A stretch of DNA of 64,000 nucleotides. It comes from Spongilla lacustris. Lineage: Eukaryota > Porifera > Demospongiae > Spongillida > Spongillidae. Below are positions 8,838 to 20,195 of the stretch, in pieces. Where the stretch lies: assembly GCA_949361645.1 (NCBI GenBank), contig OX442428.1, forward strand, positions 3,397,847-3,461,846. The letters are read 5' to 3'. The notes beneath the pieces were generated by a model. The model had not been told where the DNA came from, made no database searches, and was given only the letters and a program-made list of their open reading frames with translations. Both the position numbers and the translations under genes were made by a program. Numbering within the stretch: position 1 is the stretch's first letter; each line of letters begins with the position of its first letter.

Positions 8838-9255
8838 TCCTTTTCTTCTTTGCCCCGCTTTTGTCTGCCGCGCTTTCTCTGCATCCAATCATTTTGATCA
8901 AATACTTCCTCTTGCATGCCATCCTTGAAAGAGAATCGTGAAGGGACATAGCCACATCACTGGGTTCGTCAACAGGCATGCCTACAATAAAAACAAATGA
9001 TTCCCTCACTCAATTGTGACTTCCACACATCTAACTAACATGAAACAAATAAATATGACAATATGGTCGCCACAGATTCGCGAGTACTTCGAAGGCTGCA
9101 TGCCAATCCTCTCTACGGACCGCTTGAATCCACCTTCGTAGTCTGCCTTCATTTTTGAATGGAAACCGATAGAAACCTAGGCCCAAACGCTGACCACCAC
9201 GATTTCTACAGCCAAAGCACAACAACTCAACACTACATGTATACGTTGCCCTCAC
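8838..9255 (-). pseudogene. THAP-type zinc-finger pseudogene, first two exons
   Basis: On the minus strand an ATG at 9255 opens a frame with the THAP start: CFGC, then LGFYRFP, RLRRWIQAVRREDW. The domain then continues one base out of frame as QPSKYSRICGDH, giving the CxxC...CxxH zinc ligands only if the frame is shifted. After an intron with acceptor ATTGTAG (just above 8977), a second exon begins MPVDEPSD and again continues in another frame with GYVPSRFSFKDG and a basic stretch, ending near a donor at about 8837. Two independent frameshifts make this a pseudogene. THAP domains bind DNA and are common in P-element-like and other transposon proteins; the parent family is not identifiable. 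Confidence 0.7.
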
Positions 9256-9360
9256 ATCAATTAATATTCATCGTTTCAGGTCACTCGTTTCCAGGGGAAC
9301 GACTTCTCACCGAGTATTGGGACTGATTTTTAATGGCAAGTTTCGGGTGAGCGCAAAGAA

Positions 9361-12300
9361 ATGGAGGCTAAGAGCCTGGAGCACAATTTCAGGGACTTCG
9401 AAAATATTAAAGTCACTACGAAGGACAAGCTGAAGATCAACGTGAGATTATGGCAAGCTGCAGAGGCCACCATACTGATACTGCTCACCATAATAATATG
9501 GGGCTTGTTTTCACTGCCAGCAGTTTTTTATTTGGGACAGCAGCCTGTATATAAGGTATGTTTGTGTCCGTGTAGGACAGGTGTGTTGGCTGTATACCGG
9601 TACCAGTGATAAGTTCGTGGCGCATACGGTGGTAAATCCATAGATTAATTCAGTTTGGACCTGAAGAATTTAATATCTTTAGCTTAAATTTGGTATATAC
9701 GCCGGACTTAGACTTGCAATGAATAATTACGCACAAGTAATGGTACTAGTACCGTACTACATGTATGGATTCAATTGTTATCAGGCGTTGGATGCCATAA
9801 ATTGAGTATCTGGACATGCAGAAACCATAGAAACGCTCCTCAAAGAGCACAGCCTGTTATCCCAAAACTGAGGTGAAACTTAATGCAGGATTTGCACACA
9901 GCAATTGACAGGTGAAAAGGGATTATGAAAACTATACATTCAACAATTAATACTATTTACTTAATTCACGACATTTGTATCCAAACGTCTATCAACAGAA
10001 TTTGGTCAGCCACTTATTTATATTTTTACTCTGCTTTGAACTGCACGAGAAGTGTAGCAAGTTCACATGCATGACAGTTTCCTTGCGTGTGTTTCCAGTC
10101 CTAGTCTACGGTGCATAATTAATCAATAAACTCAAATAATTTCTAGTGCACGTACGAGGCACTCCCTCTTTTCAATTGTGGGAATAATATCAGTCAACCA
10201 CAATTATTATGCGTGCATTTGCGTGGCTGCTGGACATTTTTAGGTCATTTTCATTGTCAACCATATGAGCAAGCTCGACTTTACATTTCTTTTAAAATAG
10301 CGCGCATCCACTTTTTGCACCAATATCGAGCAGTTTGTTGGTAGTATCTACTATTGTTTCGATACATACTGATATAGAAAGACGGTTCAAAAGCAATGTA
10401 GAGTGATTGTTAGTGGTTATGGACACAGGTATACAGTTAGTCTCGTTTCCAGACCAATGTGACGCAATGTTTATCGCATAATGTACAATGTAATGTGCAT
10501 AATGTACAAACACGAGGCTAGTATACAGTGTCTATGGGTATCAGTCGTTTAAATTTTGCCACATGGTTTATTGGCAAGTGGACTTATTGCTTTGAATAAA
10601 ATTAATGTGTACACCATTTGTTTGTGCGTCATGTTGTCTGTATACTGTTACCATTTTCCTTTGGAGAGAGGCAGCAGATGAAATAAAATAGACCCAATAG
10701 TGCAACAGCTGATGAAGCAATTGTAATTATCGCAGCTGTGATGGATTATTTTGTTTTATGTTTTGCTTTCATTGTAAAGGAATCCCATCAGTTGTGCAAA
10801 TTTGTACAACTGTTTTGTGAACCCATTTGACACTTCACCCTCTACTGATGTATGTATTATACACCATCACACTAGGCACACCCATCCCCTTCTAGTGTAG
10901 TGTACTTTGTGAATGCTTTGTTTAATTAACCATCCCCAGCAAACATCATATATCAACACAAAGTGTACTCCTGTACAATATGTGAATAATCATTCCGTGT
11001 GCTACACTGTCCTTCAACAATACAAGACATGCATTCCAACTCTGAGTACATCAAGCAACGTGTATGTATCGTCTAACATCAATATTGAAGAAAGTGAGAA
11101 TGCCATTATTCAACTTCTGAGCCTTCAAAAAACACTTTCTCCAAATTGCCAAGTGGCTGTTGTGCCATTCATATGCCTGTATCTCTTTCCACTGTGTGAT
11201 GAAAATCAGACAGCATACCTTCCTTCATCACAAGAATGTAATTCTATCAGTACTGATATTTGTAAAGCAGAATGGTCACTGGCCCAGCAGCTGTTAAGCA
11301 GTCTGCCTAATTGTGCAGCACTACCAAATGGTGCTCATTGCAATTGTAAGCTACAACTTTATATTGTACAGTAATTTTAGTGTCCATTATAATCAGTTGC
11401 AGCGTCATCAAACCTTCCCCCTGTACCACCAAGCTCCAAATGGATTAGCATCAACTGCAGTGAAAATTTTGTCTTGATTGGCAATTACTGCTTACCAGCT
11501 TGCCCCAACTGGGTACTGAGACCTGTTCGTGCAACAGCGGATGATGTAATAGTAATCATGGCAGCTGTGATTGGATTGATTTCTGGCATTTTGTTCTTTT
11601 TAGTGTCTTGCTATCATTATAAAAAAATGTAAGTCTCATAATTAAGCAAATTTGTATAACTGATTTTTAAGTAGATTATTTCATACACCAGGTTTACATT
11701 CCCTTCAATTCTCGTGGTGTACCAAACTCCTATCGTCCTACTACTTGGTATGTTGATTGTTATCTGTTTTAAACAGAGAGTATATTCACGCATTATAAGT
11801 GGTACTGCTTACTTTTACTAGTGTTAGCAGAGGGGAAGGAGTGCTTGGATGTTTATATCCACACAGGTTTTGTTATGCATTGGGGAGCATAATGTGGGGC
11901 ATCATGTTCATTTTGTAGGTTTAAATGGCATAAAAATAAGGAGATGTTTGCATTGTGAAATGTGTATGATGGAAGGTTCCGTTTAAATTTCAGGGCATTG
12001 GCATTCATTAACCATGTGCTTGTAAAAATGGCTGAATATTAAAGTGGGGGCTGCATTGTGGAATTATAGTGAAATGTGACAGACAAATTATTGCATGCCT
12101 TGTATCTCCATACCACCTTTTGTCTGTGGTATGGAGATACTGTGTCAGGCTTTGTTTATTTAATTAAATAAATGATGTATTCTGAATGTTTTTTGGTTTC
12201 ACTGGGTTTTTTAAAAAGCATCCAGTACAACTTTCTGCTGCATGTACCATTCTCTACATACATCCTTTTGAAGTTTTGTGCTGATGCAAGCTGGTTTGTA

Positions 12301-15300
12301 TCAACATGAATCACAATCAACCATGAAATTGAAGACCTTTTCAGTTACTAAAATTCTGTGCCTTACAAAGATAGATTTCATGTGGTTGTCCACTGTGTAA
12401 AGTTTGGAGAGTACCACATGTCGAGATAAAGAGTTACACATACCAAGAACCCTTTCAATTAAACAACTCTATTGCAACGTTTCGCCAGGGCAAGTCTGGT
12501 ACATTTGACACTGGCAAAGCTACATGTCATACACATGTTAATCCTTGTTTCTAATTCCTTTTTCAGACCACGCCACCCCTTACAATGTCACTGTATTTTT
12601 GTAATTCCTAAAAGTTCCTCTTCGAACCAATTCAGAATTACATAGAGACACAGGACTGAGTATTACATTGCCCTTCACCTGCGTCTATGCACCCTTAATG
12701 AGATTTTTATCTGAAGGCCAAACTTTGTTGCAGTGTTGAATGAGCGTGTGACATACCTCACCTTTTGGGGTGCCAGTTTTATTTGGTTCAAAAGCACATG
12801 TAAGTATATTCATAACATCAAGTTTCCGCTTATCCTAGCTCATTGCACACTAAACTGATTCAATGCATCAGCAATGTCCTACTCTTTCCTTGGTACAAGT
12901 GAAACTGTATACTTGAATGTCATCAATCATAATCGAAAATGCAGAACCCTCAATATCAAATTCTCAACTTTCTTTGACCAGAAGGGGCTTATGGTCTGTT
13001 TCAAGTTAAAATTGGAGTTCACTAAGGTAAGTACTGAGATGCTCACAGGATGCTTACTCATAACTCTCAAATGTCTTACTGAGTTCAGCTGTATTTGAGG
13101 TAAATATACTTCGTTGGTTAATCAGCCCAATATATCACCTCAGTTATGTTGTGCTTTATTTTGCAGCCACCTCTCATATGGATCACCCCATTACTGCAGG
13201 AAAACTCTGTGGTTGTATGAACTACTCTTTGGAACGACACATTTGTCCCTATTTAGTTAAAATCTGACCCAAAAATGAAGACATCACCCATTATACGCAT
13301 CAGGATTCCATCAAGACCAAGGAGAATTGCTAGCATTAGCTTTAAGGATATCTGTTGACAGTGAGATTAAAAATGCCCCTTTCTGCCAAACCAATAGCAT
13401 GTGAGCATATTGTGCAAATTGCCCACACTTCCTGCCAGAAACACCACCACCTTGCAACTAATATGGGTCAAATATAATACACTACTAAAAACCTTACCAA
13501 TTTTGTAGGGACCTTTTGCCGACTTTCCCTTTGAAACTACTGGGCCATGTAAATCAGAGTGCTAACTTGCATCTCATAGCTTCCTTGTCTTCCAGGCCTG
13601 ATACTGCACAGAATTGCTCAAACCTGTGAACCTATAGGCCAATCTCCCAACCTGTGTTTGTAGGTAGCCATTTTGGCACACAATTAAGCAAGGAAAGTTG
13701 TGCAACATAAACTGACACAATGTATAGTTATGCCAAAATATCTAGTTAATATTCACCATACATCACATGCATTTTTATAACATTGTGCTATAATAATTCA
13801 ACTACTATGTAGGCTATCCATCCATAGTTCATTCTTCCACAGAGCAAACACGATCAGAGAATTGTTGAATGCCTCTATGTAATTAGATTTCTCCTTTTAT
13901 TGTATATGTGTGCATTTTTAAAACATCATCTGTGCATAGATATTTGTACCTAAAACTGTTTTTGTTAATTATTTGTGCTGTATAAATGAAACCATAAAAC
14001 ATTGTGCTTATTTAAACACCATATATATTTGGACATCATACATCCTACTTATTTATGCATTTGGTTTTGGTTCTTGCAATTCATATCTAGAGGCTGGCAG
14101 GAGACAGCATTCACAAACTGCTATTTAAATCCCCACGAAACTATTGTCCATTCTTAATTCCTTGGCTAAGGACAATTTTCTGCATCTATGTTTAAGAGAC
14201 ATTTTTGTGTATAGAGTAATAAATAGTATTGGGGCGTTAGTAGGTCTAATTAAATTTTACCTGGCTTAGAGTTTTTGCTACACATATGTTTGTGTGTATA
14301 TGTTTTAATTTGTCATATTTATTGCTATTTTCAAGGTAAATCCTGATATCCACAGCAATAATTTCTCACTATACTTGGGTGTTGAACTCAGATTTCTTGT
14401 TCATCTACAGTATTATTGATAATCATCAACTTCATTAACCCCAAAGTGCTATACTGTACTGCACCAGACTGGATAGCTACTTTGAATCACCCTTCAGCAT
14501 TTTGTGCATTAGGAGGTAAGGCTTCAAACTGTGTCATATGTGTATTACCATTACACCTGTGGCACAATTGTTTTGTTATAATATTTTCAATAATACTAGA
14601 CTACCACTGAGTATGAGTTGGGCCACAAATTTGAAACACGTTACATTTTATAATTAGCCTGTAGGAACCATGCATAAAACTTACTTCTTAATCATGTATT
14701 TTTACAGTCACGAGTTACGTGAGTAGCATTATCAGTAGCAGAAGCACATTACCTGATTTTTTTTTGTACATGCCAAATTGCAGGGCTGTAAAGTTATAAT
14801 TGTATATAATTATAAATATATATACATATGTACAGTGCCTTATGGGTTCATTAATAAATTATAAACTGCCAGCAATCACATTTACTAGCTATTCAGACTG
14901 CTTTGAAAACTTGATAATTTGTCATCCACTTGCACAGCATTCTAGCTTTACATGTGTAGTAAATGAAACTCTGTTTCCAACTGACACTGAACAATAATCA
15001 TAATTGCGTATAAGCTCTCACTGAAATTAAAGTGCAAAATATAGCTGTTCTATAGTTTAACTACAAGTTCTTTGAACATAGAATGCAATGCAGTGTGTAT
15101 GTACAAACTAGAGGTGTGATTTGTATATGATTATTGCATCAAACTGTAATTTAAAATTGCATTTCAGGTATCGTACTTGTTTGGTGCCTAATGCAGATTG
15201 CTGTGATATGGATATGTCATGTTTGTATTCTCTTTTGGACTGTCATTTGTCCTCTTCATTTCATGATGTTCAACTCCCATCATCGAATGAGATACATTCA

Positions 15301-16134
15301 TGCAATTATAATTTTTCTGGCACTTGTGATTCCGACTACATCTGTTGCTGTGATATTTGGGACAGGTGGATTCATCAATGGTCGTTTCCCACCACTGTTG
15401 TGCCTTCCACGAAATGCTGATGCTGGATTTTATGCCGTTGAGCTGCCCATCAGCATAATAACACCAAGTGGAGTGACACTTCTGATAGTAGTGTTTTGGG
15501 CTGTTCATAAGGTAGGCATGTCTCAACACATTGCATATGCTATAAGCCATGAAATATTTAAACTTCTTATGTGCATTACATTGTACGTGATAGGGTTAAG
15601 CTGCACGTGTGTATTTTTGGGGGATAAAGCGTTAACATCATGAATCTGTTGACAATTTTATGTTTCAATAAAAAATGCAAATTGAAATAATTTTTGAGTA
15701 TATGGTTTGCTCGTCATTTTTTTTGATAGAGGCATGTACTTCAACGGAAACAGCAGTCAAAGAGCTCCATACCTCTAGGTTCTGCTGAAAAGAAGATACT
15801 CATTGTGTTTTTTTATTATCTGCTCCTCGGAATTATGTCACTTGCATCTATTGAATTAAACGCAGCAACAAACAGAAGTTTAGAAAGCTCTATTAAACAT
15901 TACTTTGCATGTGAAAGTACAGCACAAGAAAATTGTGATGTTTATAGAGCAGAGGCATTGAAATACACATTTCACGAGGTGACAGATACAGCTTGTGTCC
16001 TTCTTGGTCTGTTTCCACTGGTGAACCTTATATATGCATTTGACTTTGGAAGGTGGAGAAAGTTGTGCAATGCAAAGAAAAAGGCCAATGAGCTGCAGGA
16101 TACTATGTTGTTGAAGTTGGAGACAAAACCATGA
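9361..16134 (+). CDS. Frizzled-like seven-transmembrane receptor (class-F-like)
   Basis: Seven coding exons join in frame: 9361-9555, 10940-11345, 11403-11628, 11692-11747, 14411-14515, 15168-15511 and 15730-16134, giving 578 codons plus TGA. Residues 1-65 include a hydrophobic segment near residue 40 (signal anchor or uncleaved signal). Exon 2 (66-200) is cysteine-rich and resembles a Frizzled CRD, notably NCQVAVVPFICLYLFPLC followed by ECNSISTDIC. Exon 3 adds a Cys-rich linker (CLPACPNW) and TM1 (249-270). TM2 spans the exon 4/5 junction. Exon 6 carries TM3-TM5 and exon 7 TM6-TM7 plus a short basic tail. The first extracellular loop (CTAPDW...SAFCALG) resembles Frizzled/Smoothened-like receptors. 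The tail has no KTxxxW Dishevelled motif, so canonical Wnt signalling is doubtful. It should act at the plasma membrane; the ligand is unknown. Start and gene extent are inferred; an upstream non-coding exon is possible. Confidence 0.75.
10693..10812 (+). pseudogene. Decayed duplicate of the receptor's TM1 exon
   Basis: Within intron 1, the sequence around GTGCAACAGCTGATGAAGC and CGCAGCTGTGATGGATT matches the TM1 exon at 11535-11580 (GTGCAACAGCGGATGATG, GGCAGCTGTGATTGGATT). Similarity continues into the following intron (GCAAATTTGTACAACTG versus GCAAATTTGTATAACTG). The copy carries indels and no usable splice frame, so it is a fossil exon from a partial duplication. Confidence 0.65.
12102..12140. 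repeat. Perfect 15-bp hairpin in receptor intron 4
   Basis: GTATCTCCATACCAC (12102-12116) is followed by a 9-base loop and then its exact reverse complement (12126-12140). It may be a short inverted-repeat transposon remnant or an RNA hairpin; nothing decides between them. Confidence 0.6.
12360..13500 (-). pseudogene. Ty3/Gypsy pol fossil in receptor intron 4
   Basis: Read on the minus strand, degenerate pol pieces appear in the expected order. A possible Cys/His knuckle (RKCGQFAQYAH) lies near 13420. An RT-like segment (LDGILMRIMGDVFIFGSD) lies near 13290-13350, with the usual DD replaced by GD. An RNase H/tether segment around 12850-13020 contains LETDHKPL. Near 12520-12790 a weakly preserved region may be the start of integrase. 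Stops and frameshifts occur throughout. The insertion accounts for much of the unusual 2.66-kb length of this intron. It is a dead copy; I describe it only from these islands. Confidence 0.65.
14833..14997 (+). other. Unassigned open frame between receptor exons 5 and 6
   Basis: After an AG acceptor-like site (ATGTACAG) a frame of about 54 codons with several cysteines runs to TAA at 14995-14997 (it contains SDCFENLIICHPLAQ). It is out of phase with exon 5, and exons 5 and 6 already join perfectly without it. It could be an alternative or obsolete terminal exon, or chance. Confidence 0.25.
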
Positions 16135-17467
16135 GCATTACCTGTCGGTGGTGATAAACTGAACCTTCTCATTTTCATTTTTGCATGTGTTTTGAATTGG
16201 TGTTGTTTATATATTTTATATTTCAAAAAATTTAAAACGAGAGTGTAAATTGGAACATATATGTGGTACTGCAGTATGTGGAATATTTCCAGCCCAAGGG
16301 CAAGGAATGCCTGCATGTTTTGACGATAGCTATTACACACCTTCAGTAAGTGCTTGATAGAATTTAAAGGTCCGTCTCTGTAAGGAATTGCGAATGAATC
16401 CTATTTGCAAATACTTGAAGCTGCAAGTTTATTAGAAGTGATTTTTTTTTATATGCATGTAACACGTGCTGTTGTCATAAAATCACTACAAATATGCATA
16501 TCAAGTATTCACCATCTAGTATGGCAGTTCTTAACCATTTCAGTACCATTTCTGTACCTAAATTTATCTACAGGTGTTGTAGTGGGTCATACAAATAAGG
16601 GCAATCTTCGGCATGTCTATTAGGGGGAGGGGAACGTGCTACTCATAACATCTTGCATAGGGTTCTGACGTACTTAAATCAAATTTTGCATAGAAACAGA
16701 TAAGTTGTGCATGTACACATACATTTGACATTCAAAGAGGTGTTTGTGCCTCACACAATCTGGAGGGATCCATCCATTTCAGTGTTTTCACACAAGGGGA
16801 AGTGCTCTTATTCATGCACTTTAATACTTCTTGCAAAGAACAGCACATAGTAAAAAGGGAAGGCCTAAGTGTGGAAAATAAAATACAAGTAGGTGCTACA
16901 TAAGTACATTAAGGATCAAAGATTAGCCCGGGCATTATATTCACTAAGTCCCTGGGTTAAAATGCACCCCTAATCATATATCTTGGCTTACAATTACCCT
17001 CAAAACTGGGATCTCTGAGCATTTCATTTCATGCGTAATGTCTTCCTATATATCAGGAGCTGTTATTTCTCCTTATGTACCTCAACCATTGTTGGTGAAA
17101 TTTTGCCCTAATTTTTTTATATTGCTGACTATTTTCTAGCTTCGAATATTGTACATAGGATCTATAATATGCAGGCAGCAGACATTATCAACTTTGCAAA
17201 AACCACATTGGGAATCTGGGATGTTTTCCTGTGACAGTCACATTTACAAGTCCGATACGCGAGTGGTGATGAGGGGATCTGAATATCTGTTAGGGTAGTG
17301 AGGAAATAATTTTAAATGTTCTAAATTGGTAGTCATTTGACAAGGTTTCTGCTTGCAGGATGAGTTCATCACCAATGCTTCAGTGACCATTTGCTCAAAT
17401 GCCTGGGATAAAGTGTGGAATTCCAGCACTGGCAAATAGAACTCCATTGTTCAATGCACACATGGGA
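16135..17467. other. Receptor 3' flank, no gene seen
   Basis: AT-rich sequence without a recognisable gene. Around 16225-16320 there is moderate similarity (GTGGTACTGC ... AAGGAATGC ... GCATGTTT) to intron 4 at 11775-11865, perhaps another trace of local duplication. Confidence 0.45.
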
Positions 17468-17495
17468 AACACACACACTGCACACACACACACAT

Positions 17496-17544
<49 letters not shown>

Positions 17545-17568
17545 GACACACACACAGACACACACACA
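17468..17568. repeat. (CA)n microsatellite
   Basis: About 100 bp of CA dinucleotides with a few AA, TA and GA interruptions. Confidence 0.95.
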
Positions 17569-18177
17569 ATTATGAACATGACTTCCTGGATGCAAAGCAT
17601 TTGCCATTAGAGTGTATTCTGGGCTGAGGTTTCATGCTAAAACACCATGCTGCAATATATCATGGGCAGATTGCACTCAGTCTAACTGGAGCTGAACAGT
17701 AACTGACAGTGCAGACCAGAGGAGACACTGCATAATATGTGAATCATTGCCAGTTGTTGTGCAATGTTTGTCACGGGTCAACTCAACACCATGGTATACG
17801 AGCAGAGAAGTTAGTTTCACCAGTGGCAAATATCTGTAATAGCATTATGGTTCTAGAGATCTTTACTGTGCACAGTGTAATAGTACAATGGTACTCAGGT
17901 ACATACAGACCCTGAAATAGCGGCCCTCTACAAAGGGACTAGAGCAGTGGTGTTTACACCCATGAATTCACATTACGGTGCTGTGTGATGAAGATGAGGT
18001 GGTCACAGTGATACTAGTGGGCCTCTACCTGTTGGCCTCTATAAGTCAAACCTATCAGTTAAACAGAAAACCAAGCATAGCGTTTTGTCCCAGACAATCA
18101 CACATGCACTTGGTGAACTGTAGGTGGAGTAGAACAAAAAACCAATTTGCCAGAACAGCCCATTGAAGCGATTACCT
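17569..18177. other. No gene seen
   Basis: No recognisable domain. It may contain unrecognisable upstream remains of the Ty3/Gypsy element whose RT begins at 18178. Confidence 0.4.
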
Positions 18178-18430
18178 GAAGTTCAACCAAGTTGTAGTCC
18201 CCAGGTGGTCTTGATCAGAAAGAAAGTTTGGAAAATGGAAATTTTGTATGGAGTATTTGGAACTTCAATAGTGTAACCAAAAGAGATACTGTGGTTAGTA
18301 CAATGTTCGACTCCTTAGTTGGTTCAAAGCTGTTCACAACACTAGGATATTGGCAAGTGGGTGGTATTGAGGAAAAACTCAAGATTGCCTTCCAAACTCC
18401 TTTATGTGTTGCAGTGCTCTTGCAATAAAA
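18178..18430 (+). pseudogene. Ty3/Gypsy reverse transcriptase fragment
   Basis: Two overlapping frames carry consecutive RT motifs. The first begins EVQPSCSPQVVLIRKK, the conserved segment ahead of the RT palm. The second, one frame over, reads NFNSVTKRDT, then DSLVGSKLFTTLGYWQVGG, then KIAFQTP and ends at a stop at 18426-18428. Short deletions (after FTTL) and a frameshift near 18230 are evident. No LTRs were found. It is on the opposite strand from the pol fossil in receptor intron 4 and is a separate insertion. Confidence 0.7.
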
Positions 18431-18814
18431 AAATGTCTCAATGTTCAAGTGAAATCGTGGACACTAATTTTATTACTACAACATTTTTATTAATGTATTA
18501 CCTGACTACTCATGACTTCACTTCACTTTTTTTTTGTTGTAACAATTATGAAACAATAATTTAACCCAGCTCTATGCATAATTACTACATCTAAACACGC
18601 ACATCGTGAAACCAATGCATGCAGCAGCCTCGCTGTACAGCAATAGGAATGTTTTGGAACACATGATTTTGAATTTGGCTCATTAATCATGAGCCTAACT
18701 AATAAATTATAACTGGAAATAAAAATACTTATTCATGCAGACAATTACAGCAGAATTTACAGACCTACACTATTTAGCAAATACACAGGGATACACTATA
18801 TAAACTACATGCTA
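18431..18814. other. No gene seen
   Basis: AT-rich, with a T-run at 18527-18536. Nothing recognisable. Confidence 0.5.
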
Positions 18815-19335
18815 CTTGTGGTGCCCAATACAGAGGCAGTATTGCCGGGCTGGAGTGCAATGGACACTCTCTGGAGAAGGAATGAGAGGGACTGGTTGTC
18901 ATGATATCTGTGAGCAAACTGAGAGCATCAGAGCCAAGGGCACCAGAGGTCTCAATTGCAATTGGGACAAAATGGTGGGGTTTGGACAGCAGAGTATATT
19001 TTTTCTTCTTCCTGGCTTCAGCAGCTGTGTCTACAGCTCTAGCTTCCCTTGTGGCATCAGATATGTATGATGCTGTGAAGGTGTCAACACAAGTAAAGTC
19101 CCAAACAAGACAGTGGCCAGACTTCCATGGGGCAATAGAACAACTGTCAGGTCACTTACCATCTGATCTGCATAGGCCAGGGGCTCAAGGGTTGATGGTA
19201 CATTAACTGCAGCTAGTGACCTATGTATGATGGCATTGATAGCAGCATGCCTTGAAAAACAACCTTGGCTTTTTATGTGAATAGCAAGGGTATCAACATT
19301 ACCTCCACAGCGGTGGCAGATGTGGGGTTGATGGA
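18815..19335 (-). pseudogene. Retroelement polyprotein C-terminal fragment
   Basis: On the minus strand the translation starts with a CHRCGG zinc-ligand cluster (near 19320) and continues IHIKSQGCFSRHAAINAIIH, NVPSTLEPLAYAD and DLTVVLLP. A second frame then gives HHFVPIAIETSGALGSDAL near 18925-18975. This order matches the C-terminal tail found after the reverse transcriptase in many multi-copy invertebrate retroelement proteins, recognised from memory. Stops and at least one frame change show it is dead. Element class not determined. Confidence 0.55.
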
Positions 19336-19956
19336 TTAAGAATACATGTGTATATATGTGGGTTTTTTTTAGCTTTTAAAAAAAAAAAACTATCCTGACA
19401 AAAAATATAGTTGTCTGGTCAACTACATAACTAGCTTGCTGAAGTATGTTTCTTTTTGTTACCTTCTTTGTAAATTGCAATGGCCCAACAAACCTGTGAA
19501 ATGCAGTTGGGAAATGCATATAATAATAAAGGTGTTCAACTACCAAAGCACGTGCAGCACTAATTCAATACAAATTATAATCATTACAAGGTGGCGTTTG
19601 AAATTTATCTAAAAACCAAGGTCACATTTACATACAAGTACATGTTGCGGATTTCAAAAGAATAAATTCTTTTGATCTCATCATACGTTTCTGCTATACA
19701 TATAGTATTATTGAAATCTGAATAACTGATTGTCAAAGTGCACAGATATCTGGTTTTAAATGTCTTCCCAGGAGGTGGGTGCTACAAGTGCCAGAGGGTG
19801 GATCCTCTAATATAACCTAGTTTTAAAATCAATCAGATGTTTATGCTGTCATCCCTGATTTTGCAGTACTTCCTGCATAAATTTCCTTTTGTGAGTTATC
19901 CGCAATTTCATTGTTCAAGATATCTTGGTCATCCTTCAGATGCCACTTGATGATCA

Positions 19957-19959
<3 letters not shown>
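19336..19959. other. No gene seen
   Basis: AT-rich sequence including an A-run at about 19379. No continuation of PLE-1 is visible on this side of the gap. Confidence 0.5.

Positions 19960-19995
<36 letters not shown>
19960..19995. repeat. (CT)n microsatellite at gap edge
   Basis: Pure CT dinucleotides run straight into the N gap and probably caused the assembly break. Confidence 0.9.
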
Positions 19996-20195
19996 NNNNN
20001 NNNNNNNNNNNNNNNNNNNNNNNNNNNNNNNNNNNNNNNNNNNNNNNNNNNNNNNNNNNNNNNNNNNNNNNNNNNNNNNNNNNNNNNNNNNNNNNNNNNN
20101 NNNNNNNNNNNNNNNNNNNNNNNNNNNNNNNNNNNNNNNNNNNNNNNNNNNNNNNNNNNNNNNNNNNNNNNNNNNNNNNNNNNNNNNNNNNNNNN
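19996..20195. other. Assembly gap, 200 N
   Basis: Exactly 200 undetermined bases, probably a placeholder of unknown real length. The rest of the PLE-1 reverse transcriptase and endonuclease, if present, must lie here. Confidence 0.99.

Noticed and set aside
12874..13098. 74-codon plus-strand frame
   Set aside because: Antisense to the Ty3/Gypsy RNase H fossil and without domain content.
15188..15550. 120-codon minus-strand frame
   Set aside because: Antisense shadow of receptor exon 6, whose plus-strand frame has coherent membrane segments and splice phases.
17369..17627. Frames encoding CV or HT dipeptide repeats
   Set aside because: Translation of the (CA)n microsatellite.
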